From positions 62,001 to 126,000 of the forward strand of contig CAZHTC010000008.1 of NCBI GenBank assembly GCA_964535575.1: DNA of 64,000 nucleotides, read 5' to 3'. Shown piece by piece: positions 36,624 through 44,268 of the stretch. The translations under genes were made by a program, and so were the position numbers. Within the stretch, counting starts at the first letter, position 1, and each line of letters begins with the position of its first letter. The notes below the pieces were generated by a model that ran no database searches, was not told where the DNA came from, and saw only the letters and a program-made list of their open reading frames with translations. The stretch comes from JAGPCK01 sp964535575. Its GTDB lineage: Bacteria; Bacteroidota; Bacteroidia; UKL13-3.

Positions 36624-37973
36624 TTATGCGTTCTTTGATTTTTTTGAGGCAGCCTTTGGTTCTTTCACCTCTACTTCAAAATCTCCGTCAATTTGCTTTT
36701 CCAGCAAACGAATACGTGACTTCAGGTCGTGAATGGTTTTGTACAACTCATCCATTTCCGAGCGGGGTACCAAAGGTACATTGGCAAACATTTTTTCCAT
36801 TTGGTCTTCGATATCTTTTTTCATCCGAAGTCCAACTGAACTCAGTTCTGCCTGCATTTTAGAATATTCTTCTGTTTCAAACAGCTCTACATAGGCTTTA
36901 TCCATGGTGTTCAGCATTTCTGAATACAACTGCATAAAGCTTTTGGTTTCTTCGCCATTCTTCATTTTGTTATACAGGTTCTGCGAAAGGGTTTCCATGG
37001 CTTTCATACCGGTGGTGTACACCAAGTATTGCATTTGTGAGTTACGAACCTGGAAAATATTGAAACGATTGCTTAGTTCGGTAAGTTTCTCCATCTGATC
37101 TTTTCCTAAACCTGGAGTCATCATCTTAGCAAAAGGATTTGAAGCATTTTGCAGATGATTAAACATATTCTGGTAAGCATTCAGGTAAGAATTAAACGGG
37201 TCCTGAATAAATGAAGGCAGACTGCTGTGCAGGCTGTTTTTCATGTTATCAAAATAGCCTTTATTTAAATCCATCATCTTATTCATATTCTCCTGATACG
37301 AGCTGTTGAGGTTAGAGAACATGCTTTTCATATAATCCGGAGTAAAACCAAACATTTTATCCATCATATCTTTATAAAGCGCGGTGTTAAACAGTTGTCC
37401 GAATTGCTCTGGAGTGTACGTTTTATCACTCATGGCCTTCATTACCGGCATCCACAGCTGAAACATTTTCATGTAGCTATCGGTGTTGTTAAACATGCTG
37501 CTGAAATAGTCTTTGGTATTCGGGTTACCAAAATTTTTGGTCATGTCGTTGTAAGCGGAAGTCATTGAATTCATCCATGTAGTATAGGTATTCATGGCTT
37601 GCTCCATATTTCTTCTGGCTTCTTCTGGCATCCCGGGGATTGAGTTAATCATGGTGGCCGGATTGTTCAGATTTTTCATCCACTCCTGTGTCATTTCATT
37701 CATTTTTTTACCCATGTCAGACTGATTGTTCAGCCAGTTATTAAACCAATCCATCGGATTTGACGAATTTTTGTTTTCGTTATTGTAGAAAAACGACATT
37801 TGAGAATCATACCATTTTTTGAAGTAATCGGCTGCTTCACCGGTTTTGTTGTTGTTCAGGATTTCTTTTTGAAACTTTTCGGTGCTTTCAGTAAAAGAAT
37901 CCATTGCTTTCTTCTGAGCCTCGGCCCAGGTTTCGAACACGTTTTTTACAGTGTTCCCTGTTGTTGTTTCCAT
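36624..37973 (-). CDS. phaE: Class III PHA synthase subunit PhaE
   Basis: A 449 residue helical, Met- and Asn-rich protein. The C-terminal VPLVPRSEMDELYKTIHDLK matches the PhaE signature (NVPTRSEVDEL in other species), and the position beside phaC supports it. PhaE proteins are usually near 360 residues; here the N-terminal two thirds hold extra repeats of a MxxWxxxM-type helix (WFNNWLNNQ, WMKNLNN, WMNSMTSAYN). A Lys/Ala/Ser tail (EPKAASKKSKNA) could bind nucleic acid as in PhaM/PhaF phasins. It activates PhaC and may shape granules. Its -7 element is TACCTTTG at 38039-38046 (minus). Confidence 0.87.
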   Translation of the reverse strand: METTTGNTVKNVFETWAEAQKKAMDSFTESTEKFQKEILNNNKTGEAADYFKKWYDSQMSFFYNNENKNSSNPMDWFNNWLNNQSDMGKKMNEMTQEWMKNLNNPATMINSIPGMPEEARRNMEQAMNTYTTWMNSMTSAYNDMTKNFGNPNTKDYFSSMFNNTDSYMKMFQLWMPVMKAMSDKTYTPEQFGQLFNTALYKDMMDKMFGFTPDYMKSMFSNLNSSYQENMNKMMDLNKGYFDNMKNSLHSSLPSFIQDPFNSYLNAYQNMFNHLQNASNPFAKMMTPGLGKDQMEKLTELSNRFNIFQVRNSQMQYLVYTTGMKAMETLSQNLYNKMKNGEETKSFMQLYSEMLNTMDKAYVELFETEEYSKMQAELSSVGLRMKKDIEDQMEKMFANVPLVPRSEMDELYKTIHDLKSRIRLLEKQIDGDFEVEVKEPKAASKKSKNA

Positions 37974-38278
37974 TTTTTTGCGTTTTTTGACGAATTCCGG
38001 ATTTTATTTTAACTAAAAAGGGCACCTGAATTCGGGCGCAAAGGTAAAAACATTTTTCATATTTGCACTATATGTTTGGCCTATTCACCGATATGATACA
38101 TATATAACACTAATTCAAGTACTTAAACGTATAGATTTATTGATGATCTTCGTCATAAGTTACTTTTTTATCTATTGATATAATTAAAATTCTGCGTAAA
38201 ATTAAATGAACCCGCCCAAAATCAATTACCTTCGCGGGCGTTCAAAATTTCATTTTTATAACCCCTAAAACTATTTTT
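37974..38278. other. 305 base divergent regulatory gap between phaE and phaJ-like gene
   Basis: No open frame with coding character. Holds a minus-strand TACCTTTG (38039-38046) serving phaE and a plus-strand TACCTTCG (38227-38234) before the hydratase gene; another TATGTTTG at 38071-38078 (plus) is possible. The middle part is AT-rich with no clear repeat. Confidence 0.5.
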
Positions 38279-38689
38279 ATGATTCAAGTCGGAGATGTAT
38301 TTACCCATGATTTTTCCTACACCCAGGCGCAGGTTGACCTTTACGCGCAAATTTCGGGTGATACCAACCCGCTTCATGTAAATCAGGAAGTTGGTAAAGC
38401 AAGTATGTTTGGCCGTTGCATTATTCATGGCCACTACAGCGCAAGTGTATTCACCAAAATATTCGGCACCCTGCTTCACGCTGACGGGCATATTTACATG
38501 AAGCAAAATACTACTTTTTTAAAACCTATGTTCGTAGATACGCCTTATAAGGCTGTAATTACAGTAAAGGAGATTTTCCCTGAGAAAAACAGAGTACTGT
38601 ACGAAACTAAAGTTATTGATACAGCTACAGGTGCTGATACCATAACCGGTGAAGCTCTGCTGATGAATAAAAAGGTTTACGTTTGGTAA
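38279..38689 (+). CDS. phaJ: MaoC-like (R)-specific enoyl-CoA hydratase (PhaJ-like)
   Basis: A 136 residue hot-dog-fold hydratase. SGDTNPLHVN holds the catalytic Asp and His of (R)-hydratases and GRCIIHGHYSASVFTKIFG is the family's overhanging segment. It would turn enoyl-CoA from beta-oxidation into (R)-3-hydroxyacyl-CoA, the monomer for PhaC, which fits its place divergent from phaE/phaC. A broader MaoC role is the alternative; the symbol rests on context. Confidence 0.82.
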   Translation: MIQVGDVFTHDFSYTQAQVDLYAQISGDTNPLHVNQEVGKASMFGRCIIHGHYSASVFTKIFGTLLHADGHIYMKQNTTFLKPMFVDTPYKAVITVKEIFPEKNRVLYETKVIDTATGADTITGEALLMNKKVYVW

Positions 38690-38717
38690 ATTTCTTATTG
38701 CTTTTACTGAATTAAAG

Positions 38718-38757
38718 AAATCAAACAGGTTGTCATGAGCGGCAACCTGTTTGATTT
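38718..38757 (+). terminator. Terminator of the phaJ-like gene
   Basis: 15 bp perfect stem (38718-38732 with 38743-38757), 10 base loop, followed by TTAGCATT. Confidence 0.82.
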
Positions 38758-38800
38758 AGCATTACCGCATTCCCAAACTTAAATATTCAGATACTTGACT

Positions 38801-38808
38801 TACCTTTG
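38801..38808 (+). promoter_or_regulatory. -7 element for the FKBP gene
   Basis: TACCTTTG, 17 bases before the ATG at 38826; no clear -33 TTTG. Confidence 0.45.
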
Positions 38809-38825
38809 CCATTCATTTTTAAGAT

Positions 38826-39305
38826 ATGATAATTGATAATAACAAAGTAGTAACCCTGCATTATGAGCTCACCCTTACCTCGGGCGAAATTGCCGACAAA
38901 GCTGACGAAACACGCCCTTTTTCATTTGTGCACGGTGCCGGTAATACTATTCCGGGATTTGACAAAGGATTAGCCGGATTAAAGGCCGGTGATACGTTTG
39001 ATTTCTCCATTGAAGCCGAAGAAGCATATGGAGCATACAACCCTGATTACCTCGCGGTAATTCCACGCAGTGTTTTTAATGTGGAAGGTGCTCCGGACGA
39101 TATTTTACAGGTGGGAAACACCCTTCCTATGCAGGACCAGAGCGGAAACTCGCTTTACGGGGTAATCACTGAAATTCATGACGACCACGTGCATATGGAC
39201 TTTAATCACCCCTTAGCCGGTCAGGTGCTGCGCTTTACCGGAAATATTGTGATGGTTCGTGAGGCGAATGAAAATGAAATCGCTTTGGGAGAGGTTTCCG
39301 AATAA
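38826..39305 (+). CDS. SlyD-like FKBP-type peptidyl-prolyl isomerase
   Basis: A 159 residue cytosolic chaperone/isomerase: FKBP domain halves flank an inserted IF domain (YGAYNPDYLAVIPRSVF and LQVGNTLPMQDQSG), with FNHPLAGQVLRF near the end, the SlyD pattern. The His- and Cys-rich metal-binding tail of enterobacterial SlyD is absent. It catalyses Pro isomerisation. The hairpin right after the stop terminates it. Confidence 0.92.
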   Translation: MIIDNNKVVTLHYELTLTSGEIADKADETRPFSFVHGAGNTIPGFDKGLAGLKAGDTFDFSIEAEEAYGAYNPDYLAVIPRSVFNVEGAPDDILQVGNTLPMQDQSGNSLYGVITEIHDDHVHMDFNHPLAGQVLRFTGNIVMVREANENEIALGEVSE

Positions 39306-39328
39306 TAAACCGCAAAAGATTCTTTTTT

Positions 39329-39378
39329 AAGAAAAAGCTTCCTATTTTTGTAAATCAATGTTAAGGAAGCTTTTTCTT
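39329..39378 (+). terminator. Terminator hairpin whose loop holds the next promoter and start codon
   Basis: 14 bp perfect stem: AAGAAAAAGCTTCC (39329-39342) with its complement at 39365-39378, followed by TTTT. The right arm is the first codons (about 3-7) of the next gene. The loop (39343-39364) carries the -7 element TATTTTTG (39343-39350) and the ATG (39358-39360). Transcripts from upstream would fold and end; transcripts starting in the loop lack the left arm. Confidence 0.6.
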
Positions 39379-39744
39379 TTTGGATTAACCGTTACTTACC
39401 TCATCAGCGCAGGCGGGGTATCTGTTGCTGCTCATTTTTGCGGCAACAATTTAAAATCCATTTCTTTTTACACACACAAAGCCAAGTCGTGTTTGTGCTC
39501 TAGCAAATCAAAAAAGAAAAAAGGATGCTGTAACAGCCGTCAAACATTTATTAAAATTACTGCAGCTCACCACCTGATTCCAACCGAAAAACCTGCTGTA
39601 CCCAAAGTGGTTACCTGTTTGTTTTTTGAACAGGCCTCGGTTACCACTCAGCTTTACAAAGGGACTAAATTTCATGGAGAGTCAAAAGCTCCGCCCCTCT
39701 CCCACACCCCCACCTATATTCAAAACAGGCTAATCAGAATTTAG
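39358..39744 (+). CDS. HYC_CC_PP family small exported protein
   Basis: A 128 residue protein with a signal peptide (MLRKLFLFGLTVTYLISAGG). The mature part has HFC (26-28, the H-x-C motif), a CLC pair (45-47), CC (57-58) and a late APPLS, the pattern for which the Bacteroidota HYC_CC_PP family is named. The Cys/His spacing suggests metal binding, but no function is established. It opens a cluster with thioredoxin-like, di-haem, HMA and TonB-receptor genes. Confidence 0.8.
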   Translation: MLRKLFLFGLTVTYLISAGGVSVAAHFCGNNLKSISFYTHKAKSCLCSSKSKKKKGCCNSRQTFIKITAAHHLIPTEKPAVPKVVTCLFFEQASVTTQLYKGTKFHGESKAPPLSHTPTYIQNRLIRI

Positions 39745-39815
39745 CCCTGCTTTCTCTTGCCGCAATACAGGCTTTTCCCTCTGTTTTATTTACCGATTTA
39801 TTATTAAAAATTAAA

Positions 39816-40571
39816 ATGAAGAAAGTAGTTTATATTATATTTTCGCTTGGCTGGTATGCAGCAGCTTTGGCACAAACAACCGTACAAAATTTTACCAAAA
39901 ACGACTGCAGCGGTAATCCACACGATTTATTTACAGAATTAAATTCTGGCAAAGTCATCATTCTGGAATATGTTATGATGAACTGTGCTCCATGCGTAAC
40001 TGCAGGTAACGGATTAAAAAGCATTAAAGCCGATTATGCAGTAAGTCATCCCGGAAAAGTTGAATTATATGCCATTGGCTTCGATAACAGTTATACCTGT
40101 GCCGATATGACTAACTGGAAAAATACCAATAACCTGTCAAGTCACACGGTATTTACCGAAGGCGATAGTGATGTAAATTACTATGGTGGCATGGGGATGC
40201 CCACCATTGTAATAGCCGCTGGCTGGGGGCATCAGATTTTTTACAAAAAACTGGGGTACGCCCCGTCTGATAATACTCCTATACGCAATGCGATAAATAC
40301 AGCATTGCTGGCAGCTTCGGCCCCTCCGGTAGGGTCTTTAAGCCGGATGCTCGTGTTTCCAAATCCGGCAGGTGAAAAAGTTTATTTAAGTTTACCTGTT
40401 GAAGCCAATGAAATCTCCATCAGTGATGTTTCAGGAAAAACAGTACTTAAGCAATTCATTCCTGAGGCTGGTGAGCACCTTTTGTGGTTAAATGGATTGC
40501 AACAGGGACTTTACTTTATATCTGTACTTAATCAATCGGGGGTTCTGAATCAAAAACTTGTAATAAGGTAA
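39816..40571 (+). CDS. T9SS-exported thioredoxin-fold protein
   Basis: A 251 residue protein: signal peptide ending LAQTT, a TlpA/redoxin-like domain (about 22-165) with redox pair Cys57/Cys60 in MNCAPC, cis-Pro in GMPTIVI, and a T9SS type A sorting domain from MLVFPNPAG (about 178) to the end. A thioredoxin domain destined for the outside is unusual. Lies between the Cys-rich protein and the di-haem gene (3 base gap), so probably an operon partner. Confidence 0.85.
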   Translation: MKKVVYIIFSLGWYAAALAQTTVQNFTKNDCSGNPHDLFTELNSGKVIILEYVMMNCAPCVTAGNGLKSIKADYAVSHPGKVELYAIGFDNSYTCADMTNWKNTNNLSSHTVFTEGDSDVNYYGGMGMPTIVIAAGWGHQIFYKKLGYAPSDNTPIRNAINTALLAASAPPVGSLSRMLVFPNPAGEKVYLSLPVEANEISISDVSGKTVLKQFIPEAGEHLLWLNGLQQGLYFISVLNQSGVLNQKLVIR

Positions 40572-40574
40572 AAT

Positions 40575-41651
40575 ATGAATATCCGAAATATTTCCTGCAT
40601 TACTTTAGGCTGCTTTGTCCTGCTGCTGGCATGCAATAAAAAAGAAGAAGTACCCGTGAAAAACGAGACTCCGGTTTTTAATCCCACTCCGCATACTATC
40701 TCCTATCCTTCGTGGGTAAAAATTTATTCGGGGCAAATGCCTGAGCCTGCCGATAACGCCACTACGGTTGAGGGAGTATCTCTTGGCCGCAAGCTGTTTT
40801 ATGATAAAAAACTTTCGGACGACATGAGTATGTCCTGTGCTTCCTGTCATAAAATAGAGAATGCCTTTTCAGATCCACGCGCCTTTAGTACAGGTACCAA
40901 CGGGGCATTTGGTGACAGGAATGCAATGGCCGTTATTAATATGGGATGGTCAACTAAGTTTTTCTGGGATGGCAGACGTCCGTCTCTTGAACTTCAGGCA
41001 CATGATCCCGTTACCAATGCGGTGGAGATGAGAAATACCTGGCCCGTGGTGGTTAGCCGGCTGCAAGCCGACCCTGTATATCCGGGTCTGTTTTTTAAAG
41101 CATTTGGCAAAACTATTATTGACAGTAATATGGTCACAAAAGCTATTGCCCAGTTTGAGCGTACGCTGGTTTCATTCAACTCCCGGTTTGATAAATTTTA
41201 TTTTGAAGGTGATACCTCGGTATTATCCGATCAGGAAAAAAGGGGAAAAGATTTGTTTTTTGGCAAAGCCGATTGCAACCACTGTCATTCAGACGCTATG
41301 CTCACTGACCACGCTTTCCGCAATAATGGTTTGGATGCTACATTAACGGATATTGGTTTGGGTAAAGTAACCGGCCAAAGCACCGATAACGGCAAATTTA
41401 AAGTACCTACTCTTAGAAATATTGCACTTACATTCCCCTACATGCACGATTCCCGTTTTATTACGCTTGAACAGGTTGTTGACTTTTACGACCATCAGGT
41501 AAAAACCGGTTCTCCCAATCTGGATGTTAATATGGATCAGATTAAAAACGGGCTAAATTTAACTGCACAGGAAAAGTTGGATTTGGTGGCTTTTCTAAAA
41601 ACATTTACCGACAGCAGCTTTATTACCAATGCTGCTTTTATGCAACCTTAA
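40575..41651 (+). CDS. Di-haem cytochrome c peroxidase / MauG family lipoprotein
   Basis: A 358 residue lipoprotein (lipobox LLAC, Cys20) with two c-type haem sites: CASCH (88-92) and CNHCH (234-238). The conserved FFWDGRRPSLELQA and FPYMHDSRFITLEQVVDFYDH blocks are those of bacterial CcpA/MauG proteins. Some relatives reduce H2O2; others such as MauG and MbnH oxidise Trp or Tyr in partner proteins, including copper-binding ones. Context with metal genes makes the latter plausible here but it is inference. Confidence 0.92.
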   Translation: MNIRNISCITLGCFVLLLACNKKEEVPVKNETPVFNPTPHTISYPSWVKIYSGQMPEPADNATTVEGVSLGRKLFYDKKLSDDMSMSCASCHKIENAFSDPRAFSTGTNGAFGDRNAMAVINMGWSTKFFWDGRRPSLELQAHDPVTNAVEMRNTWPVVVSRLQADPVYPGLFFKAFGKTIIDSNMVTKAIAQFERTLVSFNSRFDKFYFEGDTSVLSDQEKRGKDLFFGKADCNHCHSDAMLTDHAFRNNGLDATLTDIGLGKVTGQSTDNGKFKVPTLRNIALTFPYMHDSRFITLEQVVDFYDHQVKTGSPNLDVNMDQIKNGLNLTAQEKLDLVAFLKTFTDSSFITNAAFMQP

Positions 41652-41663
41652 ATTAATCCAATT

Positions 41664-42014
41664 GTGAACCAATTATTTTTTAAAAAATCTGGCTTACTTC
41701 TAAGTGTATTTTTCATTGCTAATTTTGTTTTCGGACAAAAAAATGATACCACCATCACTTTTAAAGTATGGGGTAACTGCGATATGTGTAAACATACCAT
41801 TGAGACTGCGTTGGATGTGAAAGGAGTAAAATTAGCCGAATGGGATAAAAACACCAAGATTATTTCCGTAACCTATAACCCTGAAAAGATAAACGCGGAA
41901 AAAATACACGAACTGATAGCCGCTTCAGGTTACGACACCGAACAAAAAAGAGGAGATGATAAAGCATATCAGCGCCTCTCGCCCTGCTGTCACTACGAAC
42001 GAAAAAGTCAATGA
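41664..42014 (+). CDS. Exported heavy-metal-associated (HMA) domain protein
   Basis: A 116 residue protein with a signal peptide (ending VFGQ) and one ferredoxin-like HMA domain: metal site GNCDMC (Cys39/Cys42), WDKNTKIISVTYNPEKI, and ASGYDTE. The tail SPCCHYE (Cys108, Cys109, His110) adds a second possible thiol site, seen in the Bacteroidota relatives next to TonB receptors. Likely a periplasmic Cu(I) or other soft-metal carrier. Start is GTG; four base overlap with the TonB receptor gene. Confidence 0.85.
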   Translation: MNQLFFKKSGLLLSVFFIANFVFGQKNDTTITFKVWGNCDMCKHTIETALDVKGVKLAEWDKNTKIISVTYNPEKINAEKIHELIAASGYDTEQKRGDDKAYQRLSPCCHYERKSQ

Positions 42015-44224
42015 AACGGATCATTGCACTCCTACTGACGGGTATTTCGTTTTATGCTTCGGGCCAGCAGGTTTTAAAGGGAAGAATACTTGAACCGCTG
42101 GGAAAAGATTCCCTTACAGGAGCTGCCTATGCCACGGTTCACTGGGTAAATACCACCACTTCGGCTATGGCCGACTCTAACGGCTTTTTTCAAATTGAAA
42201 AAGTAGCCGGGCACGCACAACTTTTGATACGGGTGTTAGGGTACGCCAATGATACCGTAACTTACAAAGGAGAGCAATTTTTTACCATTACTCTTAAAAA
42301 CGCCTTTATGTTAAAAGAGTACACCCTGCGCGAAAAACAAACTGGGATAACGATAGATCCGTTGAGTACACAAAAAGTGGAAATTGCCGGAGAAAAAGAA
42401 TTGCGCAAGGCGGCCTGCTGTAACCTGTCGGAAAGTTTTGAAACAAGTACCACCGTGGATGTTTCCTTTGCCGATGCCGTAACCGGAGTAAAACAAATTC
42501 AAATGCTGGGATTAGAGGGGAAATATACTTTACTGACCATCGAGAATCAGCCACGTATGCGCGGATTGGCCACAAATTATGGGCTGGCTTATGTACCCGG
42601 CCCCTGGATTGAATCCATTCAACTAAGCAAAGGAACCGGCTCGGTGGTTAACGGATATGAAAGTATTGCCGGGCAAATTAACGTGGAACTTAAAAAGCCA
42701 TATAATAGCGAGCGGATTTATTTTAATCAGTACGTAAATGAAATGGGGCGTGCCGAAACAAACCTGAATCTGGCGCATCAATTCAGTAAAAAATGGAGTA
42801 CTATCCTGTTGCTTCATGGAGATTTTTTTGACGGTAAAAACGACCGCAATAAAGACGGATACCTAGACATTCCTCTTAGTTCACAATATGGGTTATCCAA
42901 TACCTGGAAGTACAATGGTACAAAAGGATTGGAATCACAAATTGGCGTAAAACTGCTTTCAGAAAACCGAACCGGAGGGCAATTGGGGTTTGACCCGGTG
43001 AACGAAAAAGGTAAGGCCATTGATTACGGGGTGTTACTTGATACAAAACGTTACGAAGCCTTTGCCAAAACGGGTTATGTATGGAAAGATTTACCTTTTC
43101 AAAGTATAGGAATTACCATAAGTGCTATAAATCACAACCAGCAATCGTGGTTTGGTACGCGCTCCTATGAAGGGAAAGAGCAGAGTTTTTACACCAACCT
43201 TATTTTTCAGTCCATCATTACACATACCTCGAATAGGTTTACCACAGGTATTAGTTTTTTAAGAGATAATTTTCTCGAGACATACGACTCACTCACTTAT
43301 AAACGAACCGAGATAGTCCCGGGAGCTTTTTTTGAATTCACCTGGACACCATCCTCTCGTTTTTCATTAGTTGCGGGATTGCGTTACGATATGCATTCCT
43401 TATTCGGTAATTTCATAACTCCCCGGCTGCATACCAAATATGCCATAAATGAAAAGCTCACCCTGCGCACTACGTTCGGTCGCGGACTGCGCTCTGCGAA
43501 TATTTTTGCCGAAAACACTTCGGTATTTGCCAGTTCGCGTCAGTTAACTATTTTAGGAACCGGAGGAAAAGTGTACGGGCTGCAACCTGAAATTGCCTGG
43601 GATTACGGAATAAATATGACACAGGATTTTAAATTGTTTCATCGCAAGGGAAGTATCAGTGCCGATGCCTACCGCACCGATTTCGAAAATCAGGTGGTAT
43701 GCGATCGGGATTTCAGTTCGGATAGAGTTCTTTTTTATAATCTCAAAAATGGTTCGTATGTAAACAGTTTGCAATTAGAACTGAATTATGAACTGATTAA
43801 ACGCGTAGGATTAAAAACGGCTTATAAATGGCTTGATATGGAAACTAATTACCTCAACGGGAAAAAGCAACAGCCCTTTGTATCAAAGCAGCGTTTTTTT
43901 ATTAATCTCGATTATACCAGTAAAACCAAATGGAGTTTTGATTATACATTGCAATGGTATGGCAAAAAAAGAATTCCGTTTACTCCTCTTAATTCCGTTA
44001 CATCGGGCTTCTCTCCTTCGTATTTCGTAATGAATGCACAGGTGAGCAAAGCGTGGAAAAAAATCGATGCCTATATTGGTTGTGAGAATTTACTTGGTTT
44101 TCGTCAAACGCAATTAATCATGGATCCTTCCAATCCGTTCGGAGCTTCTTTTGATGCCTCATTGGTGTGGGGACCGGTAATCGGGCGAATGACCTATGCA
44201 GGAATTCGCTATAAGCTGAAATAA
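42011..44224 (+). CDS. TonB-dependent receptor of the metal-linked cluster
   Basis: A 737 residue outer membrane receptor: signal peptide (ending YASGQ), a carboxypeptidase-like regulatory domain (about 22-97), a plug domain starting ELRKAACCNLSESFE with a Cys136-Cys137 pair, and a beta barrel ending in YAGIRYKLK. The AACCNLSESFE plug is a recurrent Bacteroidota subtype seen beside HMA proteins. It probably imports a metal or metal complex. A weak hairpin (44229-44245) follows. Confidence 0.9.
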   Translation: MKRIIALLLTGISFYASGQQVLKGRILEPLGKDSLTGAAYATVHWVNTTTSAMADSNGFFQIEKVAGHAQLLIRVLGYANDTVTYKGEQFFTITLKNAFMLKEYTLREKQTGITIDPLSTQKVEIAGEKELRKAACCNLSESFETSTTVDVSFADAVTGVKQIQMLGLEGKYTLLTIENQPRMRGLATNYGLAYVPGPWIESIQLSKGTGSVVNGYESIAGQINVELKKPYNSERIYFNQYVNEMGRAETNLNLAHQFSKKWSTILLLHGDFFDGKNDRNKDGYLDIPLSSQYGLSNTWKYNGTKGLESQIGVKLLSENRTGGQLGFDPVNEKGKAIDYGVLLDTKRYEAFAKTGYVWKDLPFQSIGITISAINHNQQSWFGTRSYEGKEQSFYTNLIFQSIITHTSNRFTTGISFLRDNFLETYDSLTYKRTEIVPGAFFEFTWTPSSRFSLVAGLRYDMHSLFGNFITPRLHTKYAINEKLTLRTTFGRGLRSANIFAENTSVFASSRQLTILGTGGKVYGLQPEIAWDYGINMTQDFKLFHRKGSISADAYRTDFENQVVCDRDFSSDRVLFYNLKNGSYVNSLQLELNYELIKRVGLKTAYKWLDMETNYLNGKKQQPFVSKQRFFINLDYTSKTKWSFDYTLQWYGKKRIPFTPLNSVTSGFSPSYFVMNAQVSKAWKKIDAYIGCENLLGFRQTQLIMDPSNPFGASFDASLVWGPVIGRMTYAGIRYKLK

Positions 44225-44268
44225 AAATACGGACTGCATATCCGTTATTTTATTCTTATAATTGAAGT

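Noticed and set aside
44229..44245. Short hairpin after the TonB receptor gene
   Set aside because: Only a 5 bp stem (ACGGA/TCCGT) with a mixed T-rich tail; too weak to list as a terminator.
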